From NCBI GenBank assembly GCA_018335935.1, contig JAGXRG010000013.1, forward strand, positions 62,001 through 126,000: a DNA stretch of 64,000 bases, in the 5' to 3' direction. Made by a program: the position numbers and the translations under genes. Below are positions 52,223-62,120 of the stretch, piece after piece (positions within the stretch are counted from its first letter, which is position 1; every line of letters begins with the position of its first letter). The notes beneath the pieces are model-generated. The model was not told where the DNA came from, ran no database searches, and saw nothing but the letters and a program-made list of their open reading frames with translations. Source of the stretch: Chitinophagaceae bacterium. GTDB lineage: Bacteria > Bacteroidota > Bacteroidia > Chitinophagales > Chitinophagaceae.

Positions 52223-55200
52223 TTAATCTTTTACAAATTTTTCAATTTTAATATTGCCTTTATTATTTTTAATTTTTATCAAATATAAACCTGGTAATAA
52301 ATTAGAAGTGTTAAATGTAATAGTGTTAGCTCTTGCTTTTTGAATTTGCAATTGCTTGCCAGTTATATCTATTAGAGTAGCTTCTTCTATATCATCTCCT
52401 AAAACATTAATAAAGTTTTTAGAAGGGTTGGGGTAAACCAAAAGATTGTTTGTTGTTAGTGGTTTTGTGTTTGTTGTAATCGCTGCTCTATTTCCTTCTT
52501 CATTATAAGTTAAACCACAACTATTATCGAATAAACGATGTTCGTTAGTTAAACTATTGTACAAACACTGTGCTGCAATTACCACACTGCCATCTGTTAA
52601 TGGACATTTTAAACTCATAACTTCAACTTCATTTATGTCAATACTTTTATTTTGCATTTGATCTATTTTCCAACTAAGATAGGTAGCATAATTTTCATCA
52701 ACTTTATTAATCTTATTCCAATTGTTTAATAAGTTTTGTGCTGTAGTGATATCATTAATTGCAATAGCATCACTTATATTAAGAATAGTGCCAAAACTAT
52801 TCCCATTACAAACATTAACCCACTCTTGTAATTCATTTCTTTGTTCTTTAATGCCATTTGGAGATTTTAGATATAGATATAACTGTAATTGTTGCACATA
52901 TAATCTTTCATCTGCCTCAGGTAGATTGGTTTGTAGGGTATTGCCTTGGGCAAGTGCTACCATTTCATCTAATTTAATACTCATTTCATCACTACTTAAA
53001 GCAATTAGTTCTTCTTCTGTATTAAAATCAAATTCACCATAATTAGGCATGTTAATTTCGTGTAAATCATCTCCAACAGGTATTACTGCAGGACGAGGTT
53101 CTTGGTCTGGGCAATCTCTATTTGTTGCTGGAGCATTTATAACTGTTCCATTAGTTGGTGTATAAAGAGGTAAAAGTGAACCAGGATTTCTGCCAGAAGA
53201 CAAACTTAAATCATATAAATTATTATTTTTTCTTAAATAAAAAGGTGAAAATTGGGCATTGGAACCATTGCAATAAGACATTAAATTTCCATTATTAAAC
53301 CAAGTACTACCTGAATTAGGAGAAAACAAATTATCACTAGCATAAGTTACACTACCTTGGGTACCAATAATTCCCCCATTGGCAAGATGTAACCCTTTTT
53401 GAGCAAGCCCAACAGTGTAAGTTTGGGGTGAAAGATTATTAATTTGAAAAACTGATGGATTATGAGCTCCATTTATTAAATAATGTGAGCTAAGTGAGTC
53501 AGATCCATTACATTTCATGGTATATACACTAGTATTTAAAAGAGTAACTCCTTCTTTTATGATACTATTATTAACTCCTGCAAGTGCATTAAAATTATTT
53601 GCATATACTAAATTATTGGTTTGAGAAGCTCCTCCTTCAAAACGAAGTGCATATTGAGGAGTAGTTTGGTTAAAACCTGTATTACCGTCGTATAATATAA
53701 TTTCATTTTCTATCGCTCTAATATCTTTAGCATTCCAATTTTTACACAAAATTCCATTATTTACTAAAGTCATGGAGTTTTTATACAAACGCAATGGCCA
53801 AATCAAGGTATTAAATGGTGGAGTTCCAGTTCCAACATTAACATTACAAGTGATGCCTTGATTAATAAAAAAATTAGGATTTGGAATAGGAGTTCCTAAT
53901 GGGTCTAAACTTATTCCCATTTCATTATAATAAATTTCTATTTTATTTAATAAATAAGGAATGTAGGGATTAGTTGGATTTGGAATGGGGTTAGCAGGGT
54001 CCATATTCCAAGGAACATCTTCATAATTAAGTGTTATACCATAAGCTACATTTATAATTCTGTTTCCTTTAATGCTCACTTCATTACTATAGTGAGTTGC
54101 TAAAAAATTTTCTATAGTACTTGTTCTTACTGTAATACCTTCTCTACCTTCTTGAACATTGTTTAAAGCAGCAGTTTTACTACTAATAATGGTATTACCT
54201 TCAATTATAGCATTTGTAATATAATTACTTACTATGGCATATTTGCAGTCAACAAACATGTTTCTATTGGCATTGGTAGGTGTTGTAATTAATCTGTATT
54301 TAGCTTCATCGTAATGTTCTGCTAATAATCCATAAGTTTCAGTATTAGGGTTAGAACCAGGTGTGTGTTGAAAAGTGCAGTTATTAACCCTTACATCAGC
54401 ATCCCAAATTTGTACACCTCTGGTTTGGTTATCAAAAATAGTTTCTTCACCATTATTTGTATTGCCTATTTTAAATAGCCCTTTATAAGGGTAGTGTAAA
54501 GCTATAGTAACACCTCTCTCACTTTTTGTATTGGTAGCTGCAGGTAATTTTAAATAGGCATTAGTATTGGTTGCAGAAAATAAGTTATCGTTTATATAGG
54601 GGGATTTATAAGGTATGTAGGCTTTAGCTTTAAAATTAGAAATACTTACCCAATTGTTAGATTGTGGAGTAAAAGGAATATCTCTACAAGTAAATATTGA
54701 GCTGCTAATTTCCATATTATAAGGTACCATATCCATAGCATCTGCTTGATAAGCTTTTAAATCTATACCTATTTTATTTCGGTTAAAGATAGTGTTTTTA
54801 ACACTTAAAAAATTGTTATAAATAAAACCAGTATGTGTTACAAAAGCATCAATAGCAACATTTGCATCTTCAATAAGTGTGTTATTATGAGTGGTAGTTT
54901 TATCAATAATTAAAGTTGCATTTTGTTGCATTTCTATTCCACCCCACATTTCTGTACAGCCATAAAAATGACAACCATTTATTGTTAATGAACCATTGTT
55001 AATAATAATTTTTTTTCCTGGAGCCACCAATATTTCAGCATCGGTTATAGTTATATTACTATTAATGTAAACATCATTATCCATATAATAAACACCAGTA
55101 CCAATGTTAGCAGTTGGGTTACTATTTATAATTGATGAATAGGTTAGGTTATAACATTGGGCTGTTAAAAAACAGGGTACTGAATTTAAAAAAGTAATGA

Positions 55201-55240
55201 ACATGAACACAAGAAAGTAATTTATCAGAATTTTTCTCAT
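52223..55240 (-). CDS. T9SS cargo protein with parallel beta-helix repeats
   Basis: A 1005-aa secreted protein with a signal peptide (FLTAQC). The region from about 45 to 430 contains short imperfect turns rich in N, G and I (KIIINNGSLTINGCHFYG; RNKIGIDLKAY; IEGNTIISSKTAALNN; ISGNRIINVAYGITLNYED), the pattern of right-handed parallel beta-helix (pectate-lyase-like/PbH1) repeats. A helical segment (about 770-900) follows, then a type A sorting domain (LLVYPNPSKNFINVL ... KIEKFVKD). Probably surface-exposed; enzymatic activity cannot be claimed. A heptanucleotide array lies 180 bp upstream of its start. Confidence 0.82.
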   Translation of the reverse strand: MRKILINYFLVFMFITFLNSVPCFLTAQCYNLTYSSIINSNPTANIGTGVYYMDNDVYINSNITITDAEILVAPGKKIIINNGSLTINGCHFYGCTEMWGGIEMQQNATLIIDKTTTHNNTLIEDANVAIDAFVTHTGFIYNNFLSVKNTIFNRNKIGIDLKAYQADAMDMVPYNMEISSSIFTCRDIPFTPQSNNWVSISNFKAKAYIPYKSPYINDNLFSATNTNAYLKLPAATNTKSERGVTIALHYPYKGLFKIGNTNNGEETIFDNQTRGVQIWDADVRVNNCTFQHTPGSNPNTETYGLLAEHYDEAKYRLITTPTNANRNMFVDCKYAIVSNYITNAIIEGNTIISSKTAALNNVQEGREGITVRTSTIENFLATHYSNEVSIKGNRIINVAYGITLNYEDVPWNMDPANPIPNPTNPYIPYLLNKIEIYYNEMGISLDPLGTPIPNPNFFINQGITCNVNVGTGTPPFNTLIWPLRLYKNSMTLVNNGILCKNWNAKDIRAIENEIILYDGNTGFNQTTPQYALRFEGGASQTNNLVYANNFNALAGVNNSIIKEGVTLLNTSVYTMKCNGSDSLSSHYLINGAHNPSVFQINNLSPQTYTVGLAQKGLHLANGGIIGTQGSVTYASDNLFSPNSGSTWFNNGNLMSYCNGSNAQFSPFYLRKNNNLYDLSLSSGRNPGSLLPLYTPTNGTVINAPATNRDCPDQEPRPAVIPVGDDLHEINMPNYGEFDFNTEEELIALSSDEMSIKLDEMVALAQGNTLQTNLPEADERLYVQQLQLYLYLKSPNGIKEQRNELQEWVNVCNGNSFGTILNISDAIAINDITTAQNLLNNWNKINKVDENYATYLSWKIDQMQNKSIDINEVEVMSLKCPLTDGSVVIAAQCLYNSLTNEHRLFDNSCGLTYNEEGNRAAITTNTKPLTTNNLLVYPNPSKNFINVLGDDIEEATLIDITGKQLQIQKARANTITFNTSNLLPGLYLIKIKNNKGNIKIEKFVKD

Positions 55241-55739
55241 ATAATTAATTTAAGTTGAGTTGAAAAAAAATGAATTGATTCAAATTGATTTTGGAATAAA
55301 TGATAATGAATAGGACTACCCCTTGTGAAGAAACAAATAACTAATAGCAGTAAATGAGAAGAAGAAAAAAATAGATTAAGAAGAAAATTGTAAAAGCCAA
55401 ATATTATAAGAATTGCCATTGACCAATGACCAATGACCAGTGACCAGTGACCAGTGACCAGTGACCAGTGACCAGTGACCAGTGACCATTGACCATTGAC
55501 CATTGACCATTGATTTTTTTGACTAACTAAGTTACTGAAAATATTTTCAAGCAAGTTGGTTTTCATATCCTAAGAGCGATAATTTAAAGAATAAACTTCT
55601 ACACCAAATTTAAAAATTTTATTTTGATGAAACCAAATTATTTTTTGTTGTACAAGTAAATCTTTTATTCATAAATCATTTTATTATGTACAATTTTGCT
55701 GTAATAATTTAGAGTCTCTCTAATAAAAACGAAAATACT
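55241..55739. other. Intergenic region with heptanucleotide array
   Basis: A 499-bp gap between the divergent 1005-aa and DUF3109 genes. It contains the GACC-type tandem array (55421-55511). The 109-aa ORF-track frame across it is only a translation of the repeat and is not a gene. No other ORF was supported. Confidence 0.6.
55421..55511. repeat. Heptanucleotide tandem array (13 units)
   Basis: Thirteen consecutive 7-bp units: GACCAAT x2, GACCAGT x7, GACCATT x4. The minus strand reads as repeated CACTGGT/CAATGGT. The array lies 181-271 bp upstream of the start of the 1005-aa T9SS gene. A change of unit number alters spacing in steps of 7 bp, so it could vary promoter geometry; that is inference. 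Confidence 0.92.
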
Positions 55740-56321
55740 ATGATAATTATAGATAATAAACTGATAAGCGATGAAGTAATCGAAGAGCAATTTGTTTGCG
55801 ATTTAGCTAAATGCAAAGGTGCTTGTTGTGAAGATGGTGATGCTGGTGCACCTTTAACTGATGAGGAGTTAGATGAAATTGTAAATAATTATGATATCAT
55901 TAAAAGCTACATGACTGAAGAAGGTAAAGCAGTCATTGAAAAAGAAGGTAAATATGTATACGATAAAAGTTTTGGTTGGGTAACACCAACTATTAATAAT
56001 GCTATTTGTGCTTATGGTATTCGTGATGCAAAAGGCACCATAATGTGTGCAATAGAACAAGCATATTTAGACCAAAAAATTACTTGGAAAAAACCGATTA
56101 GCTGTCATTTATTCCCCATAAAAATTACAAAAAGTAAACAAGATCCAGATTTGGAATTTGTGAATTACGAACCTCGTGAAGACTTATGTGCTGCAGCTTG
56201 TAGCTTAGGTAAAAAATTAAAAGTGCCTGCTTATATTTTTTTGAAAGATGCTATTATTAGAAAATATGGACAAGAGTTTTATGATACTCTAGATGCTACT
56301 GCCAACAGAAATAAAGGTTAA
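55740..56321 (+). CDS. DUF3109 family cysteine-rich protein
   Basis: A 193-aa protein with conserved cysteines in CDLAKCKGACCEDGDAGAPL (near residue 20), then AICAYG, MCAIEQ, SCHLFPI and LCAAACSLG. The cysteine spacing resembles the YkgJ-like Fe-S or zinc cluster proteins; the family is uncharacterised but very common in Bacteroidota. The C-terminus overlaps the convergent deacetylase-like gene by 33 bp. Confidence 0.88.
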   Translation: MIIIDNKLISDEVIEEQFVCDLAKCKGACCEDGDAGAPLTDEELDEIVNNYDIIKSYMTEEGKAVIEKEGKYVYDKSFGWVTPTINNAICAYGIRDAKGTIMCAIEQAYLDQKITWKKPISCHLFPIKITKSKQDPDLEFVNYEPREDLCAAACSLGKKLKVPAYIFLKDAIIRKYGQEFYDTLDATANRNKG

Positions 56322-57578
56322 AAATTCACTATAAATTTTCCTCCAATCCTTCCAATGTTCTTGCTCTGCTAAAAAATGGTTGTGCATGATGAAGATGAAA
56401 TCTCCATCTACAGATTTTACGGTTTCATAATATTTTTTCATCTCAATTAAAGCTTCTTCTGGTTGAAGTTTTTGCTCAAAAATAAAATTGGCATCCATAA
56501 AACAAAAAGGATGTAAAAGCAATTTAGTTGCTGTGTCATTTTCTAAATCATACCAATAAAAAGGATAACAGTAAGATGCTCTAAAACCATTATGTGTTCC
56601 ATAACCCAAAGTATAATCTTCTTTAATCCCCTGCTGAATCAATTTTTTATAAGTTAAAGGAAATTGTAATTGTAAATAATGTTGTCGTGATTTTGTAATA
56701 CTATTATTTGTAATTGATGCTAATATTTCTATTTCTTTTTTTAGTTTTTCTGAAGTGAAATTACTTTGATAAGAAGGATGAATGCCTATAGCACAGTCTT
56801 TTGCCAGCTCTTGAATAAATTGTTTTACCTGCTTATTTTTTGGGGAAGGATTTTTATCGAACTTGCTTCTTTTAGTAGAAACCAGTAAAAAGTAAATCGG
56901 GTTAAATTGATGCTGCCGATGCATTTTATTTAACCAATGAAAAACTTGATAGGGGTCATTTTTTGAGCCCAATAACACTTGTAATCTTTCTTTGAAGGTT
57001 CCTCTTTTATACAATAAATCTTTTAATAATCCACCCCATTTTACACTCCAAGGGTGGTGTTGGTAAGCAAAAGAAATATCTACATCGTAAGTTGGAATTG
57101 TTTTAAATTGATTTTTTCTTGAAACAATGCCAAACTCTTTTTCAATTTCTTTTAACCATAAATGAATGAGTGGAACTTGAAGAAATCCTTCTTTCCAGGC
57201 TAAAGAATTTTCATGATGAAAATTGCCATAGCTATCTTTTTTATATGCTGATGAATATTCTTCATATCTGCTCATTAAATAAAAACTAGCAGCAAATACA
57301 TCGAATGGAACAGAGCCTTGAGTTGTATAAAAGACTTTTAAATTCTTCCATAAAAAACAATCAATATGTTGTGATGAAATATGTGTTTCAAAAAGTAAAT
57401 CAACCGGTTTTATCCATAAGTCTGCAACTAAATTATTATTAGTTGAATAATTAATTTTCTTTCCTTCAAAATTGTTGAAAGCATTGCTGTTATTGGTTAT
57501 TCTTACATCATCACCCAACAAAGTAGTTACAATATATTGCAATCGATTGGTGATATGTTCAGAATAGATAATGATCAT
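56289..57578 (-). CDS. Polysaccharide deacetylase-like protein (DUF7033-type N-terminus)
   Basis: 429 aa from ATG 57578 (MIIIYSEHITNRLQYIV); the ORF-track start at 57599 is TTG and adds seven residues. The N-terminal region (about 1-130) fits the DUF7033 module, and the C-terminal part (about 150-429) resembles a polysaccharide-deacetylase NodB fold: TYDVDISFAYQHHP (with the Asp-type metal motif) and GIHPSYQSNF. The catalytic set is only partly recognisable by eye. Its start is 7 bp from the GSCFA gene stop, forming a chain with that gene and HMG-CoA lyase. It may act on cell-surface glycans, an inference from the fold. Confidence 0.72.
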   Translation of the reverse strand: MIIIYSEHITNRLQYIVTTLLGDDVRITNNSNAFNNFEGKKINYSTNNNLVADLWIKPVDLLFETHISSQHIDCFLWKNLKVFYTTQGSVPFDVFAASFYLMSRYEEYSSAYKKDSYGNFHHENSLAWKEGFLQVPLIHLWLKEIEKEFGIVSRKNQFKTIPTYDVDISFAYQHHPWSVKWGGLLKDLLYKRGTFKERLQVLLGSKNDPYQVFHWLNKMHRQHQFNPIYFLLVSTKRSKFDKNPSPKNKQVKQFIQELAKDCAIGIHPSYQSNFTSEKLKKEIEILASITNNSITKSRQHYLQLQFPLTYKKLIQQGIKEDYTLGYGTHNGFRASYCYPFYWYDLENDTATKLLLHPFCFMDANFIFEQKLQPEEALIEMKKYYETVKSVDGDFIFIMHNHFLAEQEHWKDWRKIYSEFLTFISVGSSI

Positions 57579-57585
57579 GAAAATA

Positions 57586-58581
57586 TTAATGTTGACCAAA
57601 ATACTTTAATTCAGCATTGAAGTCAATAAAAGAATATTGGTCTTGCAACTGTTTAGTTTTTGTGAAGTAATTCTTTAAAAAATTTAGATGTTGATTGCTT
57701 GATGGATTAAAAGGTTTATGTTGAAAGGCAGTTTGAATTTCTGCAATTTCTTCCATCAATTTTTTTGTGTCTTCATTCATGCAAGCATCAACAAATTTCT
57801 CCCAAACATATTGTGTTGCATAATAATTAGGATGTACTAAATCTTCTGCATAAAAACGATAATCTCTTAAGTCATCAATCACCAATTCATAAGCAGGAAA
57901 ATAATTGAGCTTAGGAAGTTTTTCTAACAAATCATGCACTGCTTGTATTAGTACAGCTTTACTTCTATTATTATTAATATGGCCTTCACGTAAATGCCTA
58001 ACAGGACTAATAGTAAAAATGATTTTAATATTAGGATTAAATGCACCCAATTTATCGAGCATGGTTGCTAAAACTAAAATGGCTTGATCAACTCTTAACA
58101 AGCGTTTTTCAAACCAATCGTTTGGTGCTTTGTGATTATTAGCTGCAACAGTTCCCTTTGTTGCATTAATAGCTTTTTCTGTAAGTGTATAAACCCATGC
58201 AGAGCCTAATGTGATTAAAATATAATCTGCTTTTTTCAGAAACTGATGTGCAGCTTCTGTTGTTGAATTAATTTTTTGCAAAGCATCATCAATAGAAGTT
58301 CCAGAAAATCTGCTATGATGTTGCCAACTATGAAAGCCTTCATTCCATTCAAACAAATCTTTCTCAGTATAAACTTTGTTTTCAATTACATTAATGATAG
58401 CCTCACTTACACTTACTGGGTTAAATAAAATGCCATTCGGATTTTCGAAGATTTCAAACTTGTGTTTACGTAATTTTTCTCCAATATTTTCTGTAAAACA
58501 AGAGCCCACTAACATTAATTTATTTTTATGTGTAATGCTAGGTTCTAGTTTTTTAATGTCTAGTTCAGTTCTAAATTTCAT
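57586..58581 (-). CDS. GSCFA domain protein
   Basis: A 331-aa protein with the GSCFA signature LVGSCFTENIGEKLRKHKF near residue 25, then ITLGSAWVYT (about 125) and TISPVRHLREGH (about 190). The fold is SGNH/GDSL-hydrolase-like, with Ser in GSCF and His in the DLVHPN motif (about 255). GSCFA proteins are uncharacterised but are often near glycan-related genes. It is placed directly against the HMG-CoA lyase gene (0-bp gap) and 7 bp before the deacetylase-like gene. An esterase/deacetylase role on surface glycans is a reasonable but unproven idea. Confidence 0.85.
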   Translation of the reverse strand: MKFRTELDIKKLEPSITHKNKLMLVGSCFTENIGEKLRKHKFEIFENPNGILFNPVSVSEAIINVIENKVYTEKDLFEWNEGFHSWQHHSRFSGTSIDDALQKINSTTEAAHQFLKKADYILITLGSAWVYTLTEKAINATKGTVAANNHKAPNDWFEKRLLRVDQAILVLATMLDKLGAFNPNIKIIFTISPVRHLREGHINNNRSKAVLIQAVHDLLEKLPKLNYFPAYELVIDDLRDYRFYAEDLVHPNYYATQYVWEKFVDACMNEDTKKLMEEIAEIQTAFQHKPFNPSSNQHLNFLKNYFTKTKQLQDQYSFIDFNAELKYFGQH

Positions 58582-59445
58582 TTATACAAAAATTTCATTA
58601 GCCAATAAAAGTGCTTTTGCTAATGCTTCTTTATTAAGATTATTTAAAATTTTTTGTTCTTCAAAATATGCAATCATTTTTTCAGTATCCATATTGCCTA
58701 CTAAATCATCCTGTGCCATAGGGCAACCACCAATACCTTTTAAGGCTCCATCAAATCTTGTACAATTGCTAACTAAAGCTGCTTCAAGCTTAGGTTTCCA
58801 ATGGGTTGGTGTAGCATGTAAATGCACACCAAAATTGATGGATGGATATTTTGGAATTAGAGTTTGCAATGCAAATTCAATTTGTTCAGGTGTACAAACA
58901 CCCACTGTATCTGCAAGTGAAACAATTTCTATTGCTTTTTTAGCCATTACATCTGTCCAAAATAATAATTGCTCTTGATTATATTCATCACCATAAGGAT
59001 TACCAAAAGCCATGCTTAAATACACCACTAAAGTTTTTTTATTTTTAATACAGAGCTCTTGAATTTCATCAATCCTTTGTAGACTTTCTAGTTGTGTACT
59101 ATTGGTATTTCTTTCTTGAAAAGTTGGAGAAATAGAAAAGGGAAATCCTAAATAAGTAATTTCTTCAAAACAAACAGCATCGGCTGCACCTCTTGTATTT
59201 GCTACTATAGCAAGTAATTGAGTGATTGAATTTTGAATCTTTAGTTTTTTTAAAACCTCAGTTGTATCTGCCATTTGAGGGATGGCTTTAGGCGAAACAA
59301 AACTTCCAAAATCTAAAGTGTGAAAACCTACTTCTAACAAGGTGTTGAGGTATTCGATTTTTTTCTCAGTTGGAATAAAATGGTTCCAACCTTGCATGGC
59401 ATCTCTGGGGCATTCTATTAATTGTATGTCTTTAGCTGTATTCAC
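58582..59445 (-). CDS. Hydroxymethylglutaryl-CoA lyase
   Basis: A 287-aa DRE-TIM metallolyase that cleaves HMG-CoA to acetyl-CoA and acetoacetate, the last step of leucine degradation. Substrate and metal residues appear in ECPRDAMQGW (near 12), the metal-binding HLHATP (about 203), and the catalytic Cys motif GGCPMAQDDLVGN (about 237). The start is GTG; no in-frame ATG precedes the conserved IQLIECPRD. Its stop abuts the GSCFA start. Other leucine-pathway candidates in the window are not adjacent. Confidence 0.9.
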   Translation of the reverse strand: MNTAKDIQLIECPRDAMQGWNHFIPTEKKIEYLNTLLEVGFHTLDFGSFVSPKAIPQMADTTEVLKKLKIQNSITQLLAIVANTRGAADAVCFEEITYLGFPFSISPTFQERNTNSTQLESLQRIDEIQELCIKNKKTLVVYLSMAFGNPYGDEYNQEQLLFWTDVMAKKAIEIVSLADTVGVCTPEQIEFALQTLIPKYPSINFGVHLHATPTHWKPKLEAALVSNCTRFDGALKGIGGCPMAQDDLVGNMDTEKMIAYFEEQKILNNLNKEALAKALLLANEIFV

Positions 59446-59517
59446 ATTTCAAAAATAAGTTCAAAGAGTCAAACTTTAGAATTATCAATAATTCTAATCA
59501 CAAACATAGTAGTATTG

Positions 59518-59525
59518 TATATTTG
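59518..59525 (+). promoter_or_regulatory. Predicted -7 box of the CvfB-like gene
   Basis: TATATTTG matches TAnnTTTG, 30 bp before the ATG at 59555. No -33 element was identified. Confidence 0.4.
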
Positions 59526-59554
59526 ATTGAATAAAGCAATTATTTGATACTATT

Positions 59555-60403
59555 ATGATTAATGTTGGAAGATATAATGAACTAAAGGTTTTACGAGAAG
59601 TTGATTTTGGTGTTTATTTAGAGGATGAACTTGATGGCATTCTCTTACCCAAAAGATTTGTACCTGAAGGATTAAAAGTGGGTGATATTGTTAAAGTTTT
59701 TATTTATAAGGACAATGAAGGAAGGCTAATTGCAACAACTCAGCAACCTAAAGCACAAGTTGGCGATATTGCAATGCTAGAAGCTAAAACAGTTACACCA
59801 CATGGTACTTTTTTAGATATTGGAATTATGAAAGATGTTTTTGTGCCAAGGACCAAGCAATTGGCTGATATGCATGTGGGTAAAAAATATTTGGTAAAAA
59901 TTTATATTGATGAACAAACCAATAGAATAGTTGCTTCTGAAAAACTTGATGTTTATTTCGATAACGAAAACCTTACTGTTAAACGATTAGATTTAGTTGA
60001 TTTAATTGTTTATAGGAAAACTGATATAGGTTTTGTGGTTATTATTAATAATATTCATTCGGGATTATTACACCATAACGATGTTTTTGAAAAAATTAAT
60101 ATTGGCGATCAATTGAAAGGGTTTATCAAAAAAATTCACGAACCAGATGAAGATGGAAAACTGAAATATAAGATTGATGTGGCTTTGGGTAAGCCTGGTT
60201 TTATGAAAGTAGAGGATGAGTCGGAAAAAATATTAAGATTATTAAAGGAAAACAATGGCTTTCTTCCTTATCACGATAAATCTAAGCCAGAAGATATTTA
60301 TGCTTTTTTTGGAATGAGTAAAAAGACATTTAAAATGACTACAGGAAACCTATTTAAGCAAAGAGTAATAAGTTTTGATAAAGATGGAATAAGATTGATT
60401 TAA
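59555..60403 (+). CDS. CvfB-like S1 RNA-binding protein
   Basis: A 282-aa protein with S1-type OB domains at about 1-60 (GRYNELKVLREVDFGVYLE), 70-130 (TPHGTFLDIGIMKDVFVP) and 145-215 (KTDIGFVVIINNIHSGLLHHND). A winged-helix-like C-terminus (GFLPYHDKSKPEDIYAFFGMSKKTFK) follows. The layout matches CvfB/YitL, which is linked to virulence-factor expression in staphylococci through RNA binding. The Bacteroidota role is unknown. It is monocistronic; its last 4 bp overlap the Wzi-like gene on the other strand. Confidence 0.87.
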   Translation: MINVGRYNELKVLREVDFGVYLEDELDGILLPKRFVPEGLKVGDIVKVFIYKDNEGRLIATTQQPKAQVGDIAMLEAKTVTPHGTFLDIGIMKDVFVPRTKQLADMHVGKKYLVKIYIDEQTNRIVASEKLDVYFDNENLTVKRLDLVDLIVYRKTDIGFVVIINNIHSGLLHHNDVFEKINIGDQLKGFIKKIHEPDEDGKLKYKIDVALGKPGFMKVEDESEKILRLLKENNGFLPYHDKSKPEDIYAFFGMSKKTFKMTTGNLFKQRVISFDKDGIRLI

Positions 60404-62088
60404 AAATCAAATTCTCTTTTTCTTAGGTTCATTCTAAATCCAACATTGAAAATATTTGTGTTCATATCTGCACTATTAACTCTTTTATAGTTTCTGATAA
60501 TATAATCTGCATCTAAGAAAATATTGGGTAATAGTTCGTAGGTTGCTGAAACATGAGTCAACAAGCCTGTGGCTGCAACTCCTGAACCTGTTCTCCAACC
60601 ATAATCATAAGGTCTGGTAGTGTATGGCAATAATATATTATTGCCCATATTAACACCAGCTGAATCTAGGCCTTGTTTAAAATAAATGACTTTGGCTTGT
60701 AATGCTAATTTAGGAATTGGTTGATAACGAACTATGCCAATAAGTTCTTTAAAGTTAGCTCCTAAAGGATGTGCCAATGCTTGATTGTAATGTGTGTAAG
60801 AACTAAAATTGTCTTTAGATGTATACACAAATGGTCGAACAATATTTAACTCTCCTTGAACATCTAAATTAGGCACTCCAAATAAATCAATGGTTTTAAA
60901 ACCCAGCTGTAGTGCTTGTTTATTTGCCCACCATCCTTTGCTATATTTCAATACTTCACCTAAAACAAATTCGTTAATGATTACCTGTCCATAAAACTGT
61001 GTATTTTTTATAGCATTGGCTTTAAAATTCATTCCTATTGTTGCTTTATCAGGGCTGCCTACTTGATGACCCATAGCAACCATAAAAATCATGGGATTTA
61101 AATAATTTAAATCATATCCATTTTTTCTTCCAAACATAATGTTCTCAAAAAAACCAATGTTTAACCATTTAGTTACTTGTAAGTCTAGAGAATGAAATGT
61201 CATGAATTTTTTGGGATAAACTGTATCTCCAAAAACACCATCTCTATTAATCATTTGAGCAAAGAGATTGGTGTAATTAATTTTCCAAAAACGCGTATTT
61301 ACTTTTAAGAATAAATAGTTATTACTAAAATCACTTAGAATTAAACTTCTATAACCATTACCAATAAAAACTTTATCGAACGCAAATTGCAAATCAATTC
61401 CTTTTGCAGCATTCATCATAATACCACCCTTCACTTCAAAAGCATCTATGGGTGTTACGGAACCTGCTGAAACATCGCCTTTAAAATAACCAAATCCAGG
61501 TACAGCATAGTTTTTAGTGCTATACTCTCTTACGTATAAAGGATTTCTTAATTGATTATCTGTTGTGTAAGTATAGTATCCAATACGCTTAGATACTTGT
61601 CCACGCCATTGAAAAATACCACGTGAATTATTGTAAAGTTTAGCAGATGAAGCACTCTCTTTGCCTAATTGAAAATTATACATAAAGTGAGAATAAAAAG
61701 AAAAGTCTCCTCTTTTTACACCAAAATAATAAGGGTTGTTTTTATGTTCTTTGCCCCAAAGATTTTTAAATTTAAGCGTGGTATCACCTAAATTTTTTCT
61801 CCAATCGAAATTATTTTTTAAAGCTAGGTCTAAATTGTATTGATCAACTTTCGATAATTTCAATTTTCCTGTTTTTTGTAAACTATCTATATATTCTAAA
61901 CGTTCAGTAATAATTTTTCTATCATAAGGCTTAACCATACTAAAATTTAATACAGAATCTTTCTGTAGTTTTATTTCAAGTCTTTCTAGTAAATTATATT
62001 GTCTGGACCCCAATTCTATAAAGTCGGCTTGTGCATTTATTTGTTGTAAAAAAAATAAACTGAGTAAAAAGAAAAATATTTTTTTCAT
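60400..62088 (-). CDS. Outer-membrane beta-barrel protein, capsule-assembly Wzi-like
   Basis: A 562-aa protein with a signal peptide (MKKIFFFLLSLFFLQQINAQ). The body consists of alternating aromatic strands (FYSHFMYNFQLG; FEVKGGIMMNAAKGIDLQFAF; NIFLDADYIIRNYKRV), ending in Phe (RKREFDF) as in outer-membrane barrels. The layout matches the Wzi-family capsule-assembly proteins of Bacteroidota. A role in holding capsular or other surface polysaccharide is known for Wzi and inferred here. No other capsule genes are in the window. Confidence 0.7.
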   Translation of the reverse strand: MKKIFFFLLSLFFLQQINAQADFIELGSRQYNLLERLEIKLQKDSVLNFSMVKPYDRKIITERLEYIDSLQKTGKLKLSKVDQYNLDLALKNNFDWRKNLGDTTLKFKNLWGKEHKNNPYYFGVKRGDFSFYSHFMYNFQLGKESASSAKLYNNSRGIFQWRGQVSKRIGYYTYTTDNQLRNPLYVREYSTKNYAVPGFGYFKGDVSAGSVTPIDAFEVKGGIMMNAAKGIDLQFAFDKVFIGNGYRSLILSDFSNNYLFLKVNTRFWKINYTNLFAQMINRDGVFGDTVYPKKFMTFHSLDLQVTKWLNIGFFENIMFGRKNGYDLNYLNPMIFMVAMGHQVGSPDKATIGMNFKANAIKNTQFYGQVIINEFVLGEVLKYSKGWWANKQALQLGFKTIDLFGVPNLDVQGELNIVRPFVYTSKDNFSSYTHYNQALAHPLGANFKELIGIVRYQPIPKLALQAKVIYFKQGLDSAGVNMGNNILLPYTTRPYDYGWRTGSGVAATGLLTHVSATYELLPNIFLDADYIIRNYKRVNSADMNTNIFNVGFRMNLRKREFDF

Positions 62089-62120
62089 CTTTGGTCTTTA
62101 TCAATCAAAAATAAGATTCT

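Noticed and set aside
55421-55511. CRISPR-like array
   Set aside because: The units are 7 bp with no spacers and no cas genes; it is a simple tandem repeat.
55237-55566. 109-aa ORF across the heptanucleotide array
   Set aside because: The central peptide (WSLVTGH repeated) is only the translation of 7-bp repeats; the rest is low-complexity and no start context or homologue is evident.
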